From: Stenotrophomonas acidaminiphila
GTDB lineage: Bacteria > Pseudomonadota > Gammaproteobacteria > Xanthomonadales > Xanthomonadaceae
Direction of reading: 5' to 3'
DNA length: 64,000 bases
Assembly: GCA_002951995.1 (NCBI GenBank)
Contig: CP019797.1
Span: 1,844,501 to 1,908,500, forward strand
In this document: piece after piece, positions 37,718-46,280 of the stretch
Layout: each line of letters begins with the position of its first letter
How positions within the stretch are numbered: position 1 is the stretch's first letter
The notes under the pieces: model-generated
What the model was told of the DNA's origin: nothing
Databases searched by the model: none
Seen by the model: only the letters and a program-made list of their open reading frames with translations
Program-made: the position numbers and the translations under genes

Positions 37718-37733
37718 TGGCACCAACCTTGCA
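37718..37733 (+). promoter_or_regulatory. Sigma-54 promoter directly before fliQ
   Basis: TGGCACCAACCTTGCA, a full match to TGGCAC-N5-TTGCW, with GG 37719-37720 and GC 37731-37732. The predicted first transcribed base is about 37744, one base before the fliQ ATG. This would give a leaderless or nearly leaderless mRNA, unlike the 22-91 base leaders of the other sigma-54 sites here. Confidence 0.8.
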
Positions 37734-37744
37734 TCCACCCCGGC

Positions 37745-38014
37745 ATGAGTCCCGAACTTGCCCTTACCGAACTGCGCGGCGGCCTGGTCGCCACCCTCTG
37801 GATCGCCGGCCCGCTGCTGGTGGTGGTGCTGGTGGTCGGCGTGGTCATCGGCATCATCCAGGCCGCCACCCAGCTCAATGAGCCGACCATCGCCTTCATC
37901 GCCAAGGCCGCGGCGCTGACCGCGGCGCTGTTCGCGCTGGGCAGCCTGCTGCTCGGCCACCTGGTGGAGTTCACCACCCTGCTGTTCCAGCGCATCCCGC
38001 ACCTGATCGGCTAG
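37745..38014 (+). CDS. fliQ: Flagellar type III export gate protein FliQ
   Basis: 89 residues, the normal size. FliQ is a two-helix membrane subunit of the export gate. It reads MSPELALTELRGGLV, then a membrane helix (ATLWIAGPLLVVVLVVGVVI), the conserved IQAATQLNEPTIAFI, a second helix and HLVEFTTLLFQRIPHLIG. Start ATG 37745 matches the family start; the frame is open far upstream through the repeat but that part is not coding. No ribosome site can be on the mRNA if the sigma-54 start at ~37744 is right. fliR follows eight bases later. Confidence 0.95.
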   Translation: MSPELALTELRGGLVATLWIAGPLLVVVLVVGVVIGIIQAATQLNEPTIAFIAKAAALTAALFALGSLLLGHLVEFTTLLFQRIPHLIG

Positions 38015-38022
38015 GCGGCGCC

Positions 38023-38814
38023 ATGGATCCGATCACCCGGATGATGATCGACGGCCAGCAGGCCTTCGCCATCATCGGCACCACCCTGTGGGTCATGCTG
38101 CGCATCGGCGCGATGCTGATGGCCATGCCCATGGTGGGCTCGCGCGCGGTGCCGGCACGGGTGCGGGCGCTGCTCGCCGTCGCGCTGTCGGTGGCGCTGG
38201 CACCGGTACTGCCGCCGGTGCCGGTCTGGAACGGCTTCGACGCGGCCACGGTGCTCAGCATCGCCCGCGAGCTGGCGGTCGGGGTGAGCATCGGCTTCCT
38301 GCTGCGGCTGATCTTCGAGGCCGGCGCGATGGCCGGCGAACTGGTCGCGCAGGGCACCGGCCTGGCGTTCGCGCAGATGAGCGATCCGCTGCGCGGTGGC
38401 AGCTCCGGCGTGGTCGGGCAATGGTTCTACCTGCTGTTCGGTCTGCTGTTCTTCACCAGCAACGGCCACCTGGCACTGATCTCGCTGCTGGTGGACAGCT
38501 ACAGGGCATTGCCGATCGGTACCGCGCTGCCCGACCCGCACGCGATGGCCGCACTGGCACCGACCCTGTTCCTGCAGGTGTTCCGCGGCGCATTGAGCCT
38601 GGCGCTGCCGCTGGTGGTGGCGATGCTGGCGGTGAACCTGGCGTTCGGCGTGCTGGCACGCGCGGCGCCGGCGCTGCACCCGATGCAGCTGGGCCTGCCG
38701 GTGTCGCTGCTGCTGGGGCTGGTCCTGCTGGCACTGCTGGCCGGGGAAATGGCCGCGCCGGTGCAGCGCCTGCTCGACAGCGCGTTCGACGCCGCGCGGC
38801 GGGTAACGGGCTGA
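38023..38814 (+). CDS. fliR: Flagellar type III export gate protein FliR
   Basis: 263 residues with about six membrane helices, as expected for FliR. Typical stretches: FAIIGTTLWVMLRIGAMLMA, MPMVGSRAVPARVRALLAVA, IGFLLRLIFEAGAMAGELVA (where the family has the conserved Glu), AQMSDPLRGGSSGVVGQWFY and, late, LAFGVLARAAPALHPMQLGL. ATG 38023 begins MDPITRMMIDGQQ. It shares the fliQ transcript. A 156-base gap with a candidate sigma-70 promoter separates it from the GGDEF-EAL gene. Confidence 0.96.
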   Translation: MDPITRMMIDGQQAFAIIGTTLWVMLRIGAMLMAMPMVGSRAVPARVRALLAVALSVALAPVLPPVPVWNGFDAATVLSIARELAVGVSIGFLLRLIFEAGAMAGELVAQGTGLAFAQMSDPLRGGSSGVVGQWFYLLFGLLFFTSNGHLALISLLVDSYRALPIGTALPDPHAMAALAPTLFLQVFRGALSLALPLVVAMLAVNLAFGVLARAAPALHPMQLGLPVSLLLGLVLLALLAGEMAAPVQRLLDSAFDAARRVTG

Positions 38815-38854
38815 GCCGGAATCGCCGCGCCCACCGTGCGCGGCGGCGAACCGC

Positions 38855-38883
38855 TTGCCCGGCGTGCGCCGGCCCGGGATAGT
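38855..38883 (+). promoter_or_regulatory. Possible housekeeping promoter of the GGDEF-EAL gene
   Basis: TTGCCC (38855-38860), 17-base spacer, GATAGT (38878-38883): four of six matches in each box at ideal spacing. It would give a leader of about 80 bases with a strong ribosome site (AGGGAGGA) before the ATG at 38971. Weak evidence by itself. Confidence 0.35.
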
Positions 38884-38970
38884 CTGCAGGCGGGACCGGC
38901 AGGGATCGGGCCGGCCGCCGCCGGATGCGTGGCACGCCCTGCGTGCCATCGGGTGCAAAGGGAGGATGCC

Positions 38971-41055
38971 ATGCTTGCAGGAAGCTATAACCCGTCGCTG
39001 GTCGCGCTGTCGGTCCTGGTCGCGATGCTTGCTTCGTTCACCGCGCTGGACATGGCCTCGCGGGTATCGGCCTGGCGCCATCGCGGCGCCGCCGGCGGCT
39101 GGCTGCTGGCGGGCGCCGTCGCCATGGGCACCGGCATCTGGTCGATGCACTTCGTCGGCATGCTCGCCTTGCGCCTGCCGATCCCGCTCGGCTATGCGCT
39201 CTGGCCGACCCTCGAATCGCTGCTGGTGGCCATCGCCACCTCGCTGTTCGCGCTGTGGCTGGTGTCGCGTCCCGCCCCGGCGCCGGCGCGGCTGGCGCTG
39301 GGCGCGCTGCTCATGGGCCTGGGCATCGCCTGGATGCACTACACGGGCATGGCCGCGCTGCGCATGCGCCCGGCCATCGACTACGCGCCATCGTGGGTCG
39401 CGCTTTCCATCGTGATCGCGGTGGGCGCCTCCTGGGCCGCGCTGTTCATCGCCCTGCGCATGCGCAGCCGCGCGCGGCCGCTGGCGCAGCGCCTGGCCGC
39501 CGCCGCGGTGATGGGCCTGGGCATCGTCGGCATGCACTACACCGGCATGGCCGCGGCGCGGTTCGCGGCCGGCTCGGTGTGCACCGCGGCGACCGGCGGC
39601 GGCATCGGCGCCGAATGGCTGGCGGCCGGGGTGCTGCTGCTGGCCGTGGCGATGATGGCGGTGGTACTGGTCATTTCGCTGTTCGAGCAGCGCCTGCAGG
39701 CGCGCCTGCTGCGGCGGCGCAACACCACGCTGTCGGCCTCGCTGGACGGTGCGCGCAAGGAGCTGTTCCATGCCAGCCGCCACGATCCGCTCACCGGCCT
39801 GCCCAACCGCCAGCTGTCGCACGAACGCATCGAACAGCTGCTGCAGCACTGCCGCGCGACGGGGCTCGGGTGCGCGGTGATGACCCTGGACCTGGATGAG
39901 TTCCGCCACATCAACAGCGCCTTCGGCCCGCAGGCCGGCGACGCGGTGATGGTCGACGTGGCCGAACAGCTGCGCCGGCAGCTGCCGGACGGCGGCCTGG
40001 TCGGGCGCCTGGGCGGCGACCAGTACGTGATCGCGCTGCCGCTGGCCGACGATGCCGCCGCGGCGCCGCTGGCCGAGCGCATTCTCATGGCGGTCAACAC
40101 GGTGCGCGTGGACGAGCGCGACATGCGCGTCACCGCCAGCCTGGGGCTGGCGCTGTACCCGGCACAGGGCGCCACCGCGCCACAACTGCTGGCCCATGCC
40201 GAGACCGCCACCCGCCATGCCAAGCAGGCCGGCCGCAACCGCCACGCCCGCTTCGCCGCCTGGATGAACGCCGACGCCGAGCAGGACCGGCGCCTGCTGG
40301 AGGACCTGCGGCAGGCGCTCGCCGCGGCGCAGCTGAGCCTGCATTACCAGCCCCGGGTGCATGGCGACAGTGGCCTGGTCACCGGCGCCGAGGCGCTGCT
40401 GCGCTGGCGCCATCCGGTGCACGGGCCGGTGCCCAGCGCACGCATCATCCGCCTGGCCGAACAGCACGGACTGATCGACGTGATCGGCCGATGGGTGCTG
40501 GACGAGGCCTGCCGGCAGATGCGCTGCTGGCACGATGCCGGCCACCCCGGCTGGCAGGTGTCGGTGAACCTGTCGGGGCTGCAGCTCGGTTCGCCGTGCC
40601 TGGTCGAGGAGGTGCGGCGGGTGCTGCAGCGGCATGAACTGGCGCCGTCGCGGCTGGTGCTGGAAGTCAGCGAGAACGCGGTCACCCGCGACGCCGACGC
40701 CGCGATCGCGGTGCTGCGCGCCGTCGCCGCGCTGGGCGTGGGTATCTCGATCGACGATTTCGGCACCGGCTTCTCCAGCCTGCTGCAGCTGCGGCGGCTG
40801 CCGGCCACCGAGATCAAGATCGACCGCGCCTTCGTGATGGCGCTGGAGGACAGCGACGAGGACGTGGTGGTGGTCTCGGCGATCGTCGCGCTGGGCCACG
40901 CGCTGGACATGGAAGTGGTGGCCAAGGGCATCGAAACCCCGGGCCAGCGCACCTATGCCGAGCGCCTGGGCTGCGACCACCTGCAGGGCTACCAGCTGGG
41001 GCGGCCGGTCGGCCCGGAGAGCTTCATGCGCCTGTACGCCAGCGGCGGCCTCTGA
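38971..41055 (+). CDS. MHYT-sensor GGDEF-EAL protein, probably a c-di-GMP phosphodiesterase
   Basis: 694 residues. The N-terminus is a seven-helix MHYT membrane sensor (start SYNPSLVALSVLVAM; motifs SMHFVGM, WMHYTGM, GMHYTGM), thought to sense oxygen, NO or CO through bound metal. A GGDEF domain follows (DPLTGLPNRQL; DLDEFRHIN) but its active-site motif is GGDQY (348-352), so cyclase activity is doubtful. The EAL domain keeps EALLRW (Glu474), IDDFGTGFSS, IKIDRAF and VAKGIET, the residues for c-di-GMP hydrolysis. Start ATG 38971 is set by AGGGAGGA just upstream and by the MHYT family start; a longer frame to 38836 is rejected. Located between fliR and flhB, it probably lowers c-di-GMP to favour swimming. 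Confidence 0.93.
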   Translation: MLAGSYNPSLVALSVLVAMLASFTALDMASRVSAWRHRGAAGGWLLAGAVAMGTGIWSMHFVGMLALRLPIPLGYALWPTLESLLVAIATSLFALWLVSRPAPAPARLALGALLMGLGIAWMHYTGMAALRMRPAIDYAPSWVALSIVIAVGASWAALFIALRMRSRARPLAQRLAAAAVMGLGIVGMHYTGMAAARFAAGSVCTAATGGGIGAEWLAAGVLLLAVAMMAVVLVISLFEQRLQARLLRRRNTTLSASLDGARKELFHASRHDPLTGLPNRQLSHERIEQLLQHCRATGLGCAVMTLDLDEFRHINSAFGPQAGDAVMVDVAEQLRRQLPDGGLVGRLGGDQYVIALPLADDAAAAPLAERILMAVNTVRVDERDMRVTASLGLALYPAQGATAPQLLAHAETATRHAKQAGRNRHARFAAWMNADAEQDRRLLEDLRQALAAAQLSLHYQPRVHGDSGLVTGAEALLRWRHPVHGPVPSARIIRLAEQHGLIDVIGRWVLDEACRQMRCWHDAGHPGWQVSVNLSGLQLGSPCLVEEVRRVLQRHELAPSRLVLEVSENAVTRDADAAIAVLRAVAALGVGISIDDFGTGFSSLLQLRRLPATEIKIDRAFVMALEDSDEDVVVVSAIVALGHALDMEVVAKGIETPGQRTYAERLGCDHLQGYQLGRPVGPESFMRLYASGGL

Positions 41056-41115
41056 GCGCGGCGCCCGGCGGCCCCGGGCCATGACCCCGGCCGCACCCGC
41101 CGGCCGCGGCGGCGC

Positions 41116-41131
41116 TGGCCCGGTTCTTGCA
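41116..41131 (+). promoter_or_regulatory. Sigma-54 promoter of flhB
   Basis: TGGCCCGGTTCTTGCA: GG 41117-41118, GC 41129-41130, ten apart, one mismatch (C for A) in TGGCAC. Predicted start near 41142, 24 bases before the flhB ATG. Confidence 0.7.
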
Positions 41132-41165
41132 CGGCCGATGCCGGATCCAGTACCCGCGCCAGGCC

Positions 41166-42296
41166 ATGGCTGAGAACGAAGACGGCACCGAAAAAACCGA
41201 ACAACCTACCGGCAAACGGCTGCGCGACGCCCGCGAGAAGGGCGACATCCCGCGCTCGCGCGAACTGGCCACCGCCGCGGTGTTCGGCGCCGGGGTGATC
41301 GCCGTGGCCACCCTGTCCGGGGTGATCGGCGGCAATGCGCGCGCCTGGATGCGCACGGCGCTGGCGCCCGAGCCGGGGCTGTTCCAGACCCCCGACGCGC
41401 TGTTCGGCCACGCCGGGATGCTGCTGCTGCGGCTGCTGCTGGCGGCCTGGCCGCTGTTGCTGGCCTGCCTGCTGGCCAGCTTCGTCTCGCCGCTGGTCAT
41501 GGGCGGGTTGCGGGTGTCGTCCAAGGCGCTCATGCCCGACCTCAACCGCATGAACCCGATGAGCGGGATCAAGCGCATCTACGGCATGCAGTCGCTGGCC
41601 GAGCTGGCCAAGTCGCTGCTGCGCATGCTGTTCGTCGGCGCCGCCGCCGGGCTGTGCATCTGGCACGGCTTCGATGCCCTGCGTGTCCTGCCGCAGCTGC
41701 CGCTGGAACGGGCGGTGCTCGATGGCCTGGGCTTCACCCTGCGGCTGCTGCTGGCCACGGCCGGGGCGTTGGTGCTGCTGGCGGCGATCGATGCGCCGTA
41801 CCAGCACTGGAACTGGCTGCGCAAGCTGAAGATGACCCGCGACGAGGTCCGCCGCGAAATGAAGGAAAGCGAGGGCAGCCCGGAGGTCAAGGGCCGCATC
41901 CGCCAGATGCAGATGCAGCTGTCGCAGCGGCGGATGATGGAGGCCGTGCCCAATGCCGACGTGGTCGTGGTCAACCCCACCCACTACGCGGTGGCGCTGA
42001 AGTACGAGGCCGGGCGCATGAACGCACCGACCGTGGTGGCCCGCGGCGTGGACGAACTGGCCCTGCGGATCCGCCAGGTGGCCGACGGCAACCGGGTGGC
42101 GATCGTGTCGGCACCGCCGCTGGCACGCGCCTTGTATAGGGAAAGCCAACTCGGCAAGGAAATCCCCGTGAGACTGTATTCGGCCGTCGCCCAGATCCTG
42201 TCCTACGTCTACCAGCTGCGTGCCTGGCGCGGCGGGCCGATGCCGCAGCAGCCGGCCATCGACATCGACGAGTTCGGCAAGGGGGCCCGCCCATGA
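41166..42296 (+). CDS. flhB: Flagellar export switch protein FlhB
   Basis: 376 residues. FlhB sits at the export gate and changes substrate class from hook to filament after self-cleavage. The start MAENEDGTEKTEQPTGKRL is the family start at ATG 41166; an upstream in-frame start at 41127 lies before the predicted transcription start. Four membrane helices are followed by the cytoplasmic domain with the autocleavage motif NPTH in VVVVNPTHYAVALKY and the downstream PLARALYRES. The stop overlaps flhA (ATGA). Hydrolysis sites and length look intact. Confidence 0.96.
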   Translation: MAENEDGTEKTEQPTGKRLRDAREKGDIPRSRELATAAVFGAGVIAVATLSGVIGGNARAWMRTALAPEPGLFQTPDALFGHAGMLLLRLLLAAWPLLLACLLASFVSPLVMGGLRVSSKALMPDLNRMNPMSGIKRIYGMQSLAELAKSLLRMLFVGAAAGLCIWHGFDALRVLPQLPLERAVLDGLGFTLRLLLATAGALVLLAAIDAPYQHWNWLRKLKMTRDEVRREMKESEGSPEVKGRIRQMQMQLSQRRMMEAVPNADVVVVNPTHYAVALKYEAGRMNAPTVVARGVDELALRIRQVADGNRVAIVSAPPLARALYRESQLGKEIPVRLYSAVAQILSYVYQLRAWRGGPMPQQPAIDIDEFGKGARP

Positions 42297-44398
42297 GCGC
42301 CCAGCCCATGCCCACCACCGCGCGCCGCCTGCTGGATGCGATCCGCCAGGGATTCGGCGCGCCGCTGATCGTGCTGGCGCTGCTGGCGATGGTGGTGGTG
42401 CCGCTGGCCGCGCCGGTGCTGGACGCGCTGTTCACCTTCAACATCGCCATCTCGCTGATGGTGCTGCTGGCGGTGGTGTACGTGAAGCGGCCGCTGGACT
42501 TCACCATCTTCCCGATCGTGCTGCTGGTCACCACCATGCTGCGGCTGGCGCTGAACGTGGCCTCCACCCGCGTCATCCTGCTCAATGGCCAGAACGGCCA
42601 CGAGGCCGCCGGCAAGGTCATCGCCTCGTTCGGCGAATTCGTGATCGGCGGCAACTACGCGGTCGGCATCGTGGTGTTCGCGATCCTGACCATCATCAAC
42701 TTCGTGGTCATCACCAAGGGCGCCGGGCGCGTGTCGGAAGTGACCGCGCGCTTCATCCTCGACGCCATGCCCGGCAAGCAGATGGCGATCGACGCGGACC
42801 TCAACGCCGGCCTGCTGACCCGCGAGGAAGCCAAGGCGCGGCGCGAGGAAGTGCGCGAGGAAGCCGATTTCTACGGCGCGATGGACGGTGCCAGCAAGTT
42901 CATCCGCGGCGACGCCATCGCCGGCATCCTGATCCTGTTCATCAACCTGCTCGGCGGCCTGGCGGTGGGCGTGCTGCAGCACGGCATGCCGTTCGCCGAC
43001 GCAGCCTCCACCTATACCCTGCTGTCCATCGGCGACGGCCTGGTGGCGCAGCTGCCGGCACTGCTGGTGTCCAGCGCGGTGGCGATGCTGGTCACGCGCG
43101 CCTCGCGCGCCCAGGACATGAGCCAGGCGATGATGGGCCAGGTGTTCGGCCAGTACCGGGCCCTGGCCATCGCCGCGGCCATCATCGGCCTGGTCGGGCT
43201 GGTCCCGGGCATGCCCAACCTGGCGTTCCTGATCCTGGCCGCGATCCTCGGCTTCCTGGCCTGGAAGCTGTGGAAGCGCGACATGGCCGCCGCCGCGGCC
43301 GGCACCGAGGCCGGCGCGGCCGCCGCCGGCGAGATCCCGGGGCTGCTCGGCGCGCCGCCGGCGCCGACCGCCGAGCTGAGCTGGGATGAGCTGCGTCCGG
43401 TCGACCCGCTGGGGCTGGAGGTCGGCTACCGGCTGATCCCGCTGGTGGACAAGGCCCAGGGCGGCGAACTGATGGCACGCATCAAGGGCGTGCGCCGCAA
43501 GCTCACCCAGGACGTGGGCTTCCTGATCCCGTCGGTGCACATCCGCGACAACCTGGAACTGGCGCCCACCACCTACCGGGTGCTGATCCACGGCGTGCCG
43601 GTGGCCAGCGCCGAGATCCACCCCGACCGCGAGCTGGCGCTGGACCCCGGCAGCGCGATGGGCCAGCTGGACGGCATTCCCGGCAAGGATCCGGCGTTCG
43701 GCCTGGACGCCACCTGGATCCAGCCGCACCAGCGCGCCCACGCCGAGTCGCTGGGCTACACCGTGGTCGATCCGGCCACGGTGGTCGCCACCCACCTGTC
43801 GCACCTGATCCGCGAACACGCGCCGGAACTGCTGGGCCACGAGGAAGTGCAGCAGCTGCTGGCGACCCTGGCCAAGAGCGCGCCCAAGCTGGTCGAGGAC
43901 CTCACCCCCAAGGCGCTGCCGATCTCGGTGGTGGCGCGGGTGCTGCAGAACCTGCTGATCGAGCGCATCCCGATCCGCCAGCTGCGCAAGATCGCCGAGG
44001 CGCTGGTGGAGAACGCCGCGCTCAGCCAGGACCCGACCGTGCTCACCGTGGCGGTGCGCAACGCGCTGGGCCGGTTCATCGTGCAGGAAATCGCCGGCAT
44101 GTCGCCGGAACTGCCGGTGTTCACCCTGAACCCGCAACTGGAACGGGTCTTGCAGGAATCCACGCAGGGCAACGGTGCCGCACTGGAACCCGGTCTCGCC
44201 GAGCGCCTCCACCAGAGTCTTGCCGAATGCGTCGGCAAGCAGGAGGCGCGCAACGAGCCGGCCGTGGTGCTGGTACCGGGCCCGGTCCGCGCCGCCCTCG
44301 CGCGGATGGTCCGCCACAGCGTCCCCTCGCTGTCGGTGCTGGCCTACAGCGAGGTACCGGAAGACAAGCGCCTGAAGCTGGTCGGCACGATCAGCTGA
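42293..44398 (+). CDS. flhA: Flagellar export gate protein FlhA
   Basis: 701 residues, full length. FlhA is the nonameric export gate that receives chaperone-substrate complexes. About eight membrane helices occupy residues ~20-330 with the FHIPEP-family signature in VYVKRPLDFTIFPIVLLVTT, RLALNVASTRVIL and GNYAVGIVVFAILTIINFVV. The FHIPEP loop shows as RFILDAMPGKQMAIDADLNA. The cytoplasmic domain (~360-701) is intact and ends FTLNPQLERVL and LSVLAYSEVPEDKRLKLVG. ATG 42293 overlaps the flhB stop. Confidence 0.97.
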   Translation: MSAQPMPTTARRLLDAIRQGFGAPLIVLALLAMVVVPLAAPVLDALFTFNIAISLMVLLAVVYVKRPLDFTIFPIVLLVTTMLRLALNVASTRVILLNGQNGHEAAGKVIASFGEFVIGGNYAVGIVVFAILTIINFVVITKGAGRVSEVTARFILDAMPGKQMAIDADLNAGLLTREEAKARREEVREEADFYGAMDGASKFIRGDAIAGILILFINLLGGLAVGVLQHGMPFADAASTYTLLSIGDGLVAQLPALLVSSAVAMLVTRASRAQDMSQAMMGQVFGQYRALAIAAAIIGLVGLVPGMPNLAFLILAAILGFLAWKLWKRDMAAAAAGTEAGAAAAGEIPGLLGAPPAPTAELSWDELRPVDPLGLEVGYRLIPLVDKAQGGELMARIKGVRRKLTQDVGFLIPSVHIRDNLELAPTTYRVLIHGVPVASAEIHPDRELALDPGSAMGQLDGIPGKDPAFGLDATWIQPHQRAHAESLGYTVVDPATVVATHLSHLIREHAPELLGHEEVQQLLATLAKSAPKLVEDLTPKALPISVVARVLQNLLIERIPIRQLRKIAEALVENAALSQDPTVLTVAVRNALGRFIVQEIAGMSPELPVFTLNPQLERVLQESTQGNGAALEPGLAERLHQSLAECVGKQEARNEPAVVLVPGPVRAALARMVRHSVPSLSVLAYSEVPEDKRLKLVGTIS

Positions 44399-44495
44399 GG
44401 ACAGCCTGGAAACCGGCGGCGGCGCAGGACGACGTCAAAGAACGGACACCAGGCCGGCCACCGCCACACACGAAGGACGAGGAGCACGCACCGCC

Positions 44496-46280
44496 ATGCA
44501 CGACACCGCCAACGCTACTGCTCCCGCGTCGCACCCGCACACGAATTCCCGGTACTCCAGCATGAAGATCAAACGTTTCGTCGCCGCCGACATGCGCACC
44601 GCCATGAACCTGGTGCGCAAGGAACATGGCCCCGACGCCGTCATCCTGTCCAACCGCCGGATCGAGGAAGGCGTCGAGATCGTGGCGGCCGCGCACTATG
44701 ACGAGAGCGTGGTGCAGCGCGCCCTGGAGGCCGCCCGCCCGGCACCGCCGCCGGCGCCCAAGCCGCGCAGCGCCGCCGAGGCGATCATCGCCGCGGTGAC
44801 CCGCCGCAAGGCGCCGGAGCCGGAACCGGTGGTGGCCACCGCCTCGGCCGTGGCCGCCCTCGCCCGCTCGGCGGTCGGCGCCACCGGGCGCTCGATCGAC
44901 AGCAGCCTCGAGCTGGCCCCGGGCAGCCGTTTCTCGTCGCTGCTCAAGCCGCAGCCCGCGCCGGCGGCCGTCGCTGCGCCCCCGCCGGCGCTGCCGGAAC
45001 AGATCTTCGCCACCTTCCCGGCGCTGCAGGACGATGCGCCGGTGGTGCCGGCGTTCCGTCCCGAAGGCTTTGCCGTCGCCGCGACGGCGCCGGTACCGGC
45101 CGCCCGTAACCGTGCCCACTTCGCGATCGATCCGCCGCTGGACGCGCCGGCCACGGCGCTGCCCGCAGCCGCCGCGCCCAGCGAACCGGCGCTGGCGGTG
45201 CCGCCCGTGGCGGTCGCGGCCGCGGAACCGGCACTGCCCGCCCCCGCCCCCGCCATCGCCGCGCCGGCACCGGCCCCGGCATCGACGCCGCTCAGCGTCA
45301 ATGTTCCGGCACCGGCGGCCGACCCCGCCGTCGCCGCGCCCGCGCTGAGCGTGGTCCCGGCGGTACCGCGCGATGACCGCCAGCTGGCCGAACTGCGCCA
45401 GGAAGTGGCCGGCATGCGCCAGCTGATCGAGCGCGAGATGAACCGCTTCACCGACGAGCGCCTGCGCGGCAGCCCGGTGCGCGCCAATGCGCTGGACCTG
45501 ATGGACGAGTACGGTTTCGACGCCGGCCTGGCCCGCGACGTGGCGGTGCAGATGCCGGCCGATACCGACCCGGCGCGCGCCCGCGGGCTGATGCTGGGCC
45601 TGATCTCCAAGAAACTGCCGATCGCCCCGGTCGACCCGATCGAGGCCGGCGGCGTGATCGCCCTGGTCGGCCCGACCGGCGCCGGCAAGACCACCACCAT
45701 CGCCAAGCTGGCTTCGCGCTTCGCCGAGGCCCATGCCGCGCGCGACGTGGCCCTGGTCACCACCGACACCCAGCGCATCGGCGCCCGCGAGCAGCTGTAC
45801 GGCTTCGGCCGCCAGCTCGGCATCGCCGTGCACGAGGCCAGCAGCGGCACCAACCTCAACCAGCTGCTGGAGCGCCTGGCCGATTACAAGCTGGTGCTGA
45901 TCGACACCGCCGGGCTCGGCCAGCGCGACCGCGCCCTGACCGCGCAGCTGCAGTGGCTGCGTGCCGCCGGCCAGATCCGCACCCTGCTGGTGCTGCCGGC
46001 CAACACCAGCTTCCAGGACATGGACGAGGTGGTGCGCCGCTTCGGCGCGGCCAACCCGCAGGGCGTGGTGCTGACCAAGCTGGACGAGACCGGCCGCTTC
46101 GGCTCGGCCCTTTCGGTGGCCGTGGACCACCGCCTGCCGATCACCTGGGTGACCGACGGCCAGGACGTGCCCGAAGACCTGCACCGCGCCTCGGCGGCCA
46201 ATCTGGTGCTGCGCCTTGAAGATTTGCGCCGCGCGGCCGATATGCCCTGCAATCCGGAGTTGAACCATGCCGTCGCGTGA
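44496..46280 (+). CDS. flhF: Flagellar placement GTPase FlhF
   Basis: 594 residues from ATG 44496, or 572 from ATG 44562. FlhF is an SRP-type GTPase that marks the cell pole for the flagellum. The family start MKIKRFVAADMRTAMNLVR lies at 44562, but AGGAG (44480-44484) stands before 44496, so the first 22 residues are uncertain. Residues ~70-290 are a long Ala/Pro-rich spacer. The NG domain follows: GPTGAGKTTTIAKLASRF (P-loop at ~392), LVTTDTQRIGAREQL, VLIDTAGLGQRD, LTKLDETGRFGSALS. The stop overlaps flhG by 14 bases. No sigma-54 site is seen just upstream, so it probably continues the flhBA transcript. Confidence 0.95.
   Translation: MHDTANATAPASHPHTNSRYSSMKIKRFVAADMRTAMNLVRKEHGPDAVILSNRRIEEGVEIVAAAHYDESVVQRALEAARPAPPPAPKPRSAAEAIIAAVTRRKAPEPEPVVATASAVAALARSAVGATGRSIDSSLELAPGSRFSSLLKPQPAPAAVAAPPPALPEQIFATFPALQDDAPVVPAFRPEGFAVAATAPVPAARNRAHFAIDPPLDAPATALPAAAAPSEPALAVPPVAVAAAEPALPAPAPAIAAPAPAPASTPLSVNVPAPAADPAVAAPALSVVPAVPRDDRQLAELRQEVAGMRQLIEREMNRFTDERLRGSPVRANALDLMDEYGFDAGLARDVAVQMPADTDPARARGLMLGLISKKLPIAPVDPIEAGGVIALVGPTGAGKTTTIAKLASRFAEAHAARDVALVTTDTQRIGAREQLYGFGRQLGIAVHEASSGTNLNQLLERLADYKLVLIDTAGLGQRDRALTAQLQWLRAAGQIRTLLVLPANTSFQDMDEVVRRFGAANPQGVVLTKLDETGRFGSALSVAVDHRLPITWVTDGQDVPEDLHRASAANLVLRLEDLRRAADMPCNPELNHAVA

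Larger units (their letters stand above)
36974..37744. other. Unusual 771-base gap between fliP and fliQ
   Basis: fliP, fliQ and fliR normally adjoin. Here the gap holds a terminator (36997-37030), a four-copy 9-base tandem repeat (37092-37127), two repeat units in inverted orientation (37131-37690) with several perfect hairpins, and a sigma-54 promoter (37718-37733) touching the fliQ start. Open frames in it have no coding features and mirror each other across the repeat, so none is annotated. Confidence 0.85.
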
